Origin: Blattamonas nauphoetae
Lineage: Eukaryota > Preaxostyla > Oxymonadida
Length of the DNA: 64,000 nucleotides
Direction of reading: 5' to 3'
Assembly: GCA_033064195.1 (NCBI GenBank)
Contig: JARBJD010000222.1
Coordinates: 60,970 to 124,969 of the forward strand
A program made the translations under genes and the position numbers. Below are positions 57,505-64,000 of the stretch, piece after piece. Under the pieces are notes generated by a model that saw nothing but the letters and a program-made list of their open reading frames with translations, searched no databases and was not told the origin of the DNA. Numbering within the stretch: position 1 is the stretch's first letter; the number at the start of each line of letters is the position of its first letter.

Positions 57505-58296
57505 GTGAGATATGGAATGAAAAGATATGGGAGAGAAAAGTGGATTACTGAAAGAGAGAACGTTCACGGCTACGAAAAGAAAGAGTTGATACTAATATTC
57601 AAGCAGGAATCGAATAACTCATCATCAGTAGAGACACAAAAGCTGTTCGATCAATCGAAAGATTTCAAGATCATTGTTCGGGAATTGAGCACAGTTGTGG
57701 ACAGTGATGTCACATTCGAAGTACCAGCTGAACCTTCTCGTTTGATATCGATCAACTCGACGACAGATTCGAATCAGCATAGAGAACAGTCAACATCTCT
57801 GAGTTGGGGAGTGGAATGCTCTCACACTATCGACGCGAACGAGGAAGACAGCCTCGTCTTCGGAGAGACGTACTCGATCAGCTCAGCTCATCGCGATGGA
57901 TCACCCGTGCATGTCACTTCTGGTATCACTCTCCAAATCCCAACTGAGCCGACAGTGAATGGAGCATCGTTCTCATTCCCAAGCCTCCTCCACAAGTCAT
58001 GCATTCTGTTCAACGCTGAAAACGAAATCGTCTCAAAAACACTCTTAATTGGATATCCATCTACATTACAGTTCGACATACACTCCAACCTGAAATCAAT
58101 CACCAATGTCGAGCCGGAACGTGACATGGTTCTTCTCAACGGAACGTTTTGGTTCAAAATGGGAGTGAAACCGATCAATCTGACATTCCACATTGATGAG
58201 AACACCGGAAATGATGGACAATCCCGCGAAGAGATCAGCTCTCCTTGTACGACAGTTGAACTTACATGGAAGATCACAGTGGACCTGTTGATGTAG
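57505..58296 (+). CDS. Surface-protein segment, unknown, likely part of a larger gene
   Basis: An open plus-strand frame of 263 codons. From about residue 30 it reads like extracellular protein: SDVTFEVPAEPSRLISINST, SCILFNAENEIVSKTLLIGY, LNGTFWFKMGVKPINLTFHI, ending SSPCTTVELTWKITVDL. The PC-x-T-x-x-x-x-W motif parallels RPCSSIEDRWKI at 61.99 kb and the family's CG…PC signature. The first ~30 residues are probably not native, because that stretch is paralogous to another phase in copy 2. No signal peptide or membrane segment. I place it in the beta-helix surface family with modest confidence. Confidence 0.45.
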   Translation: MRYGMKRYGREKWITERENVHGYEKKELILIFKQESNNSSSVETQKLFDQSKDFKIIVRELSTVVDSDVTFEVPAEPSRLISINSTTDSNQHREQSTSLSWGVECSHTIDANEEDSLVFGETYSISSAHRDGSPVHVTSGITLQIPTEPTVNGASFSFPSLLHKSCILFNAENEIVSKTLLIGYPSTLQFDIHSNLKSITNVEPERDMVLLNGTFWFKMGVKPINLTFHIDENTGNDGQSREEISSPCTTVELTWKITVDLLM

Positions 58297-58806
58297 CAAG
58301 TGGAGATGAAAGTGAGGAATTCGACGACACAATCGACATCGCTCGTCGTCCCTAAACATAGATTCCTGATTCTCTCGAAATATCGACTCTCAGGTCCAAC
58401 ACTTCGCATTCTATCTTCTACATCGATGGGAGAGCGGAAAAGGATGTTCTGTCTGAGTTTCATCGTGAGGATGAAGGGTGAGTTGGAACACAGCGTCGAT
58501 CTTCACTGCTCCTCCATCTTCTTCCCTTTTCTCTGACACGTTGACCACATCGAAAATCCCTAGCCGTTCTTCACGAAGTTAAAGTCCCTCTTCGACCGTG
58601 GACGGAGTTGAACAGACATCCTCATTATGTGAGTTCTCCAAATTGCGAACAGCGACATCACAAACCAAGTGACGAACTGTATCTTCTAACACTGTATGGG
58701 GTCTAGAAAGCAAGACATCCACATCTACCATGTTGCGAGCGCACTTGTACACATTTGTTCGTTCATCGGTTGCATTGAAGCGAATCCTGCACAATCTGAT
58801 CTGGTC
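58297..58806. other. Degenerate host region before the 58.8-kb element
   Basis: Only short frames occur. 58300-58536 plus and 58579-58818 minus show no domain. Ends with CTGGTC, which abuts the left end of the element at 58807. Confidence 0.35.
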
Positions 58807-58909
58807 AGGATGTCGCAAGCTCCATCCGACACATAACCAGGGCTCATCAACGGATTGAGTGAGTGAGACCCTGGGTCCGGTAAAGACGGTCCATGGGTTG
58901 GCCGATCAA
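58807..58909 (+). repeat. Left inverted terminal repeat of the 58.8-63.8 kb element
   Basis: Unique 35-bp tip, then 68 bp exactly complementary to 63729-63796. The shared part includes the perfect palindrome GACCCTGGGTC. Confidence 0.87.
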
Positions 58910-61687
58910 ACAAACGTTAACATCTTGTGAATCCGTTTTCTTGCAAACCGACGAACTATCTTCGTCTGATATGGACATGGATGACAGAACTGGAATCTCA
59001 AGACAGATTATCAGTTCAACGGAAGACATTCACAAACACATTTTTCTGACCGATTATTCTCTCGTCCGAACGATCCCGAACCAGAAAGATCAGCGCGAAC
59101 AGTTTCTTGATTGAAATGCAGTTCTGAACTCGAATCAAAAGATCACCAAATACAAGGCTGGTTACTTAATAACAATTTTGTCGCTGATGTCGATATCGGA
59201 TTCATCATCTACAGATGTAGAAGCTGAACACAGAACGATTACTGCCAACAAACTGAAACAATATGCATTGTTTCGTTCGAACAATGAGACTAGTCGTCAA
59301 ATGTTGGAGGACATCAGTGACAACGGAATCAACTGTTCGCCCAAGGGATACAAACCGAACCATATCCAAATCGCGGAAGTGAAGCATCAAGTGTCCACAT
59401 TTACGCGAGAATTGTGGATGGAACGGGATTGTAATCGAGACTATTCCACGGAATGAATACCCTCGATGACATGCAAGAAAACGATTCACAACGACAATTG
59501 GAAAGCAAAGAAACCAACTTTTAGGTGATATTGGAAACACACCAAAACATTTTTAGACTTGATGATCAATTGTAGTTGGCGATTACTCAAGATCCAACTA
59601 CCAATTTAAGCCGCTCGTCGCCCTTTATGGTTCCTCGGAGGACAATCACATGGAGCCCAGATATGTCTCCATTTGTTTTGGCACATTTGCGAGTGGATTA
59701 TACGGAGGCAATTTCTATTGCTGGGTGGACGCGTCGATGATCATCAGGCTGATCACCACAACAGCTTCTGGTGTGCGGAACACATTGTGTTTCTCTCAAC
59801 GCACATTATTACAAATGAAGATGGACATCTACACGAGTTCGGTTCAAGTTATCTTCATGCAGCTATTCTTGGACGTCGCACCACATCAGGACATCAGTAT
59901 CAGTATATACAATTCCTCACGCCCATCCAGCGGCTTCTGACAGCCATCCACCATCAATGACGATCGCTACAAACGTCAAGAATGGTCTCTAGGAGCAATT
60001 GCTCTGATATTCAACGTTCCGATCCCAAAATGAATTAATCCCGATTTCAAGGTCAATGTCGGCTCATCGGACGTTCCGGATGCTACGGGTGCCGAAGATG
60101 TTCTATCACCGCCTGACAAATGGTGTGAAGTTGACTGTTCAAACACCACTCTCACGTTTGGGAACCGATATCCCCACCGCTCGCAAAAACCATTCATTCT
60201 TCTTTGAATCAACAATTAAATCTTCACCACATCATCTGGTATCATTTGCACTTGCATTAGACGAAAATGACAAGCCACAACACATCTTGATCAAACAACA
60301 CCAACATTGCGCCCATGTCGTCCGACAAGAAGTTAGACACCGACGGCAGATGACAGATAAAGATTACAGCTGATTTGGTGGTTGAGAAATAGCAAGATTT
60401 TCTCGAAGAAACATACTCCTTGGAAGGAATGGAAAGATGAAATATCCATCCAGAAATTGTTGAACTCCATCACATTTGTGACATCTCTCAGCATCAAAGG
60501 CTCGGTAGTACTTCAATAAGTTGACGGTGCCCGTATCCGAAGGTCTAATCAACTGAAATAGGAATTTTATCGCCTGTGAAGATCAGACCTCCAATGCTCC
60601 ACAATGACCCGTGATTATTGATCAAGAATACAATATGACGGACTATTTTGCACTGATCAATTCCTTATCCGAAATAAGTCGTCGGTCACAACTGGACTTG
60701 GATGCAGAAGTCATCAATAAGATTGAAGCACCGTATCAAGCGAATTCAGCATGTTCGAGGGTCAACTGTGACATATTTCCTTGAAACAGACAAAAATACA
60801 TCATATTAAACTTGATTAGTTAGAGAAGACAATCTCTCCAAACCTCGAAGAACATTGGCGGGAGCTGGACATCAATTCTAATTCGCACACCGACTCTAGT
60901 TTGACGGCATTTCGGTACTATAAGCTTCGCAGAGGACACACAGTCGGTTGAACAGTCCAGCAAGATCTCAACAAGAAGAACGCCAGTCTGCATGCTCTTT
61001 TCAGAAAAGAAAAACACGCTGAACTATTGGAGGGGTGGGACGTGCGTAATGATTCGCACAACGGCCTCTCAATATTCAGACGTGTGTTGAAGTGTCCAAC
61101 AAGAGTCGATCAGAGAAAGATCGCTCGAATTGTCTCACGGAGCATTGCCTCCTTTGTCGCCAGATCCATTCCATGGCGATCTTGGTTGTGAACTCTCATC
61201 CCGTCCAGCAGCGGGGCAACATGAGAGGACACGCCTACCAATACCGGAAAGCAAGAGGCAATTCTAGTTTGTTGACGAACAACAAGTATCTATCTTCAAA
61301 AGTTGCTGATTTGAAAGGATTTGGGTCAAAACACTGGAAAGACAATTCCGTCGAAGTTTGAAGGAGCTGAGATACAAATGAAGAAAGAGCCTCTTCGCGC
61401 TGACATTGCGGAATGGTCAGTTGTGAAGTTGAGTGACTACCGCAGAGAAGGATCAGCTCCTCGACCTGGACAAGTGAGTTTGTCGAATAGAAGCACAACC
61501 GCTTCAATGTCGTTGGAAGCGGAGATTCTGCGTATTACACACTGCAGAGCGGAGATTCTGAGTTGCACACGCTGCCAAGCAGAGTTCGCAGTTGGAGATG
61601 AAGACACGCTGGATGGAAGCTGGACAGAATCGACCGAATCTCATCTGGAGGATGAAATCACAGTAAAATTTTAATCCGTCCTAGATT

Positions 61688-63130
61688 TACAGATATGAAG
61701 TTCGAGAGCTCGGACTCTCTAGACACCGGTTGCACTGTGACGATGACTGGAACCGGTCTGCTTGTTGGAGAATCGCTGAACGTGACTCTGAACTCCTCAC
61801 ACTCCTTCATCGCAGCAGTCACCTCAGAAACCGAAGTACAATCCGCAGAACTCCAAGTTGGATGACCGACGACTCTCAAACACAATCACAACGATCAAAG
61901 CGACTGAAACGGATCAAGAATAGACCATCTTCGGTGCGACGATATCAGACTCGACTTTCTAACTCGTCATCAGTTTCGACGTTGTTCTGTGGGGATCGAA
62001 AGCGACCTTGCTCCTCGATTGAGGATAGATGGAAGATTGTGGAAGGAATGAGGATGTTGTCGCTGTCATTCTCGATCTTTCACAACGTGACACATCTCGA
62101 ACAAGGGAGAATGCTGCCTCAACACGGAGATGTGATTGAATCTGGATCGACAATGACAATGGAACTGTTAGTGCTCCCTCGTTCGTTGTCCGAAGTGGAA
62201 GGAGAGGGAATGGTTGAAGTTTTGGAGGTTAATTGTGGATTCATCATGTTGAGGTAGTTCTGTCTGACTCGCCCTCCCACATCTTCATTCGAATGGTTGG
62301 AGGACACTTGACAATCGAAATATGTTCATTAACTGGACACTCACCCTCTCCTCCTTCTAACCTGGAAACAACTCCTGCTCTGTGTTTGTGAGAGAGTGGC
62401 ATTCTGAACTTGGTGAACTGCAAGACAACCATCAAACAGACAGACCTCACATCCCTCTCGCAGGGAGCGATCAACATGAAGGGAGACAGCCTGACAATGG
62501 AAACGAGTGCGTTTCACGACAATAGCCCTCACATCTCTTCATTCCCTTCTCTTCGTCACAGCATTCACTGTTCTGGAAAGGGACACTTGAAGATTGGGAG
62601 TCTGAATGGTGGAGATGGGAAAGCAGACCATCCTCATCTTTGGCTGTCCCACGAAGATTGTGTGTTGAGTGGGAAGGAGGTGAATGCGAATGCCACGTTC
62701 TTCATCCCAGCCTCTCTTCATCACCGACGAGCACGCTGAAAAGACAGCACAAGCATTTGATTTGACGATGGAAGGAATGAATCTGATTCCTTTCTCACTG
62801 ATCCTGGAAGTGTTTACAACGAAGAAAGATAAGACTGTCGGAGAGATAGTTCGGACTCCACTTTCTGTCAACTCAACAAAATCGTTCAACGAGACTCAGA
62901 TCGAAATGAGTTTGCCATGTCATCGATGTCAGGATTCGAGAAGAGTCTGGAATGGTCTGGACGTGTTGTGATTAGACTGAACGAAACGACGATTGCGATA
63001 TTGATTCAGAAGAACTCACATGTGAGTCGAGTTGTTTCATCACTCGTTCCGCATTGGGATATGCGAAGCCTTCGGTGGATCTCCTCGCTTCCGGTAGCGA
63101 GTCGAGTACTCCTCACCATCTGTTCGTGAG
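61688..63130 (+). pseudogene. Beta-helix surface protein C-terminal part inside the 58.8-63.8 kb element
   Basis: Four successive phases give, in order, SSDSLDTGCTVTMTGTGL and VGESLNVTLNSSHSF (61.70-61.83 kb); LFCGDRKRPCSSIEDRWKI (about 61.99-62.04); GHLTIEICSLTGHSP, SLTMETSAFHDNSPH, SIHCSGKGHLKIGSLNG and HLWLSHEDCVLSG (62.28-62.67); FDLTMEGMNLIPFSLILEVF (62.76-62.82); and EWSGRVVIRLNETTIAILIQKNS (62.95-63.02). This is the module order expected towards the C-terminus of these surface proteins, before a membrane anchor, which is not visible. Frameshifts make it non-functional here. It lies wholly between the element's left ITR and internal complementary region, so it is cargo. Confidence 0.6.
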
Positions 63131-63371
63131 TGGAGTTTCCCGAATGGTCATTTCACGTGGTTGGCGAAGCCACCGTCGCTATCGACTACTGCTCCGCTCC
63201 AGTCCTAATCGTCCGATAAGACTCCTCGCTCGCCAACTGCTGGTGCCAGCTTTGGAGGAAGCACGGCCGTTGACAATGTAAAAGGGGAGCAAGTGGGTAG
63301 AGTCGTAGAAGTTATCTTCTTCTCTCATCTTTTCATTATCACTTATACACTTGATTTTAGTCCTTTTCAAT

Positions 63372-63449
63372 ACTCAATCCGTTGATGAGCCCTGGTTATG
63401 TGTCGGATGGAGCTTGCGACATCCTTTACACAAACCAGTGCTCATCAAC
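63372..63449 (-). repeat. Internal complementary region of the 58.8-63.8 kb element
   Basis: 63372-63425 is complementary to the left end (58807-58860) and 63425-63449 to the right end (63787-63811), with one shared T at the joint. It is placed 279 bp from the right terminal repeat, as in the 46668-51082 element. Confidence 0.87.
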
Positions 63450-63728
63450 CTCTTTCTCTGCCACACAGCAGTTGAAGGAGGACATCGGTATGTCTTTAGC
63501 ACTGCGGCGTTTTTACAATTGTAACCTTTTGGTGGTTTCCACTTCACTAGTCCTTCTGACTTCTCGTTGTCTCCAGTTTTTCATCCCCGTTGGGGCTTTT
63601 CTGGAGTAATGGGTTGATCCCATCCTTTTGCTCATCAACCGCCCCCACTTGGGCAGAACCGGCTCGATGATTAACCTCTCGGGTCGGGATTTTTCTTTCA
63701 ACAGATAAAACTTTTATTATTCTGTTTG

Positions 63729-63811
63729 TTGATCGGCCAACCCATGGACCGTCTTTACCGGACCCAGGGTCTCACTCACTCAATCCGTTGATGAGCACTG
63801 GTTTGTGTAAA
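63729..63811 (-). repeat. Right inverted terminal repeat of the 58.8-63.8 kb element
   Basis: 68 bp complementary to the left repeat, followed by the tip ACTGGTTTGTGTAAA, then host CATTCTC. No target duplication with the left flank CTGGTC is seen. Confidence 0.87.
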
Positions 63812-63829
63812 CATTCTCTGACTGTTGCT

Positions 63830-64000
63830 TCCTCACTGCCTCTCCTCATCTGCTCCCATTGACGATTCAGAAAGATGGGATTGGGTTCGCAACTCTTCGA
63901 GTGTCGAAGAGAGAGGTTGGAGGAGAGAAGGAGGGAGAGGATTCGGTGATGTGTGTGCATCACAACAGGAAATTCGAGACACTCCACTACGCAGCGACAC
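63830..64000 (+). CDS. Partial surface-protein-like frame running off the window
   Basis: Open to the window end: LPLTIQKDGIGFATLRVSK then REVGGEKEGEDSVMCVHH and NRKFETLHYAAT. It may resume the host gene interrupted by the 58.8-kb element. There is no domain I can name from this length. Confidence 0.35.

Larger units (their letters stand above)
58807..63811. mobile_element. DIRS-architecture element, 5005 bp, carrying surface-protein sequence
   Basis: Inverted terminal repeats share 68 identical bp (58842-58909 versus 63729-63796) with different tips: AGGATGTCGCAAGCTCCATC on the left, ACTGGTTTGTGTAAA on the right. At 63372-63449 the reverse complement of the left end is joined directly to the reverse complement of the right end. 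Left tip AGGA and right tip GGTTTGTGTAA(A/G) are the same as in the 46668-51082 element, although most of the repeat sequence differs, so the two are related families with one plan. No RT or recombinase was found inside. The right third holds a beta-helix C-terminal segment. The 279 bp between the internal region and right end contain GCCCCCACTTGGGC (63641-63654), the palindrome type of the RT frame. Confidence 0.78.

Noticed and set aside
1-64000. tRNA or rRNA genes and telomeric repeat arrays
   Set aside because: No cloverleaf-forming sequence with A/B boxes, no rRNA core motifs and no TTAGGG-like arrays were noticed on either strand while reading; a tRNAscan or Infernal run would settle it.

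Overview
This 64-kb window looks like a repeat-rich eukaryotic protist chromosome. Coding stretches are split by short pyrimidine-tract introns (…ttccag, …ctcccag), there are no bacterial operons or ribosome-binding sites, and almost every host-type coding segment is Ser/Thr-rich beta-helix surface protein with a recurring CG-x(4-6)-PC-S/T signature. From memory this style resembles the large surface-protein families of oxymonads (Preaxostyla, Blattamonas-like). That is an inference which a database search must confirm. Most host segments are frame-broken, so they are annotated as pseudogenes or unresolved exons rather than intact genes.

Layout. 1-12.3 kb: PLAA/Doa1-like remnant, host paralogous segments and long beta-helix segments, interrupted by a 521-bp hAT-type element (9851-10371). 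12.3-18.6 kb: a 571-bp exact copy of the start of the tyrosine-recombinase gene, fused to an intact 1978-codon minus-strand reverse transcriptase with an R2-like endonuclease. 18.7-26.8 kb: second copy of the host segments, interrupted by a 1404-bp fold-back element (20613-22016) and a 1682-bp hAT-type element (22740-24421). 26.9-32.1 kb: a ~53-bp minisatellite, exactly bounded by good splice sites. 32.2-34.6 kb: a frameshifted hAT transposase. 34.7-38.7 kb: a minus-strand repeat-protein frame full of palindromes. 38.8-42.9 kb: an intact 1356-codon tyrosine recombinase with a telobox-like Myb domain. 43.0-45.15 kb: a polypyrimidine satellite. 45.6-57.5 kb: third copy of the host segments, interrupted by a 4415-bp element (46668-51082). 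57.5-64 kb: more beta-helix coding plus a 5005-bp element (58807-63811).

Three observations stand out. (1) The reverse-transcriptase frame and the 34.7-38.7 kb frame both carry dozens of short palindromes, GCCC-N5/6-GGGC, read in different codon phases, so they seem to be kept as nucleic acid and not as peptide. (2) The 46.7-51.1 kb and 58.8-63.8 kb elements each have inverted terminal repeats plus an internal region that is the reverse complement of the joined ends. This is the DIRS-type architecture of tyrosine-recombinase elements. One has a matching empty site within this same window and shows no target duplication, yet both carry host-like surface-protein sequence and no recognisable enzyme. 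(3) The only recombinase present ends in a telobox-like Myb domain. Together these suggest, but do not prove, a family of recombinase/RT mobile elements that carries host surface-gene sequence.
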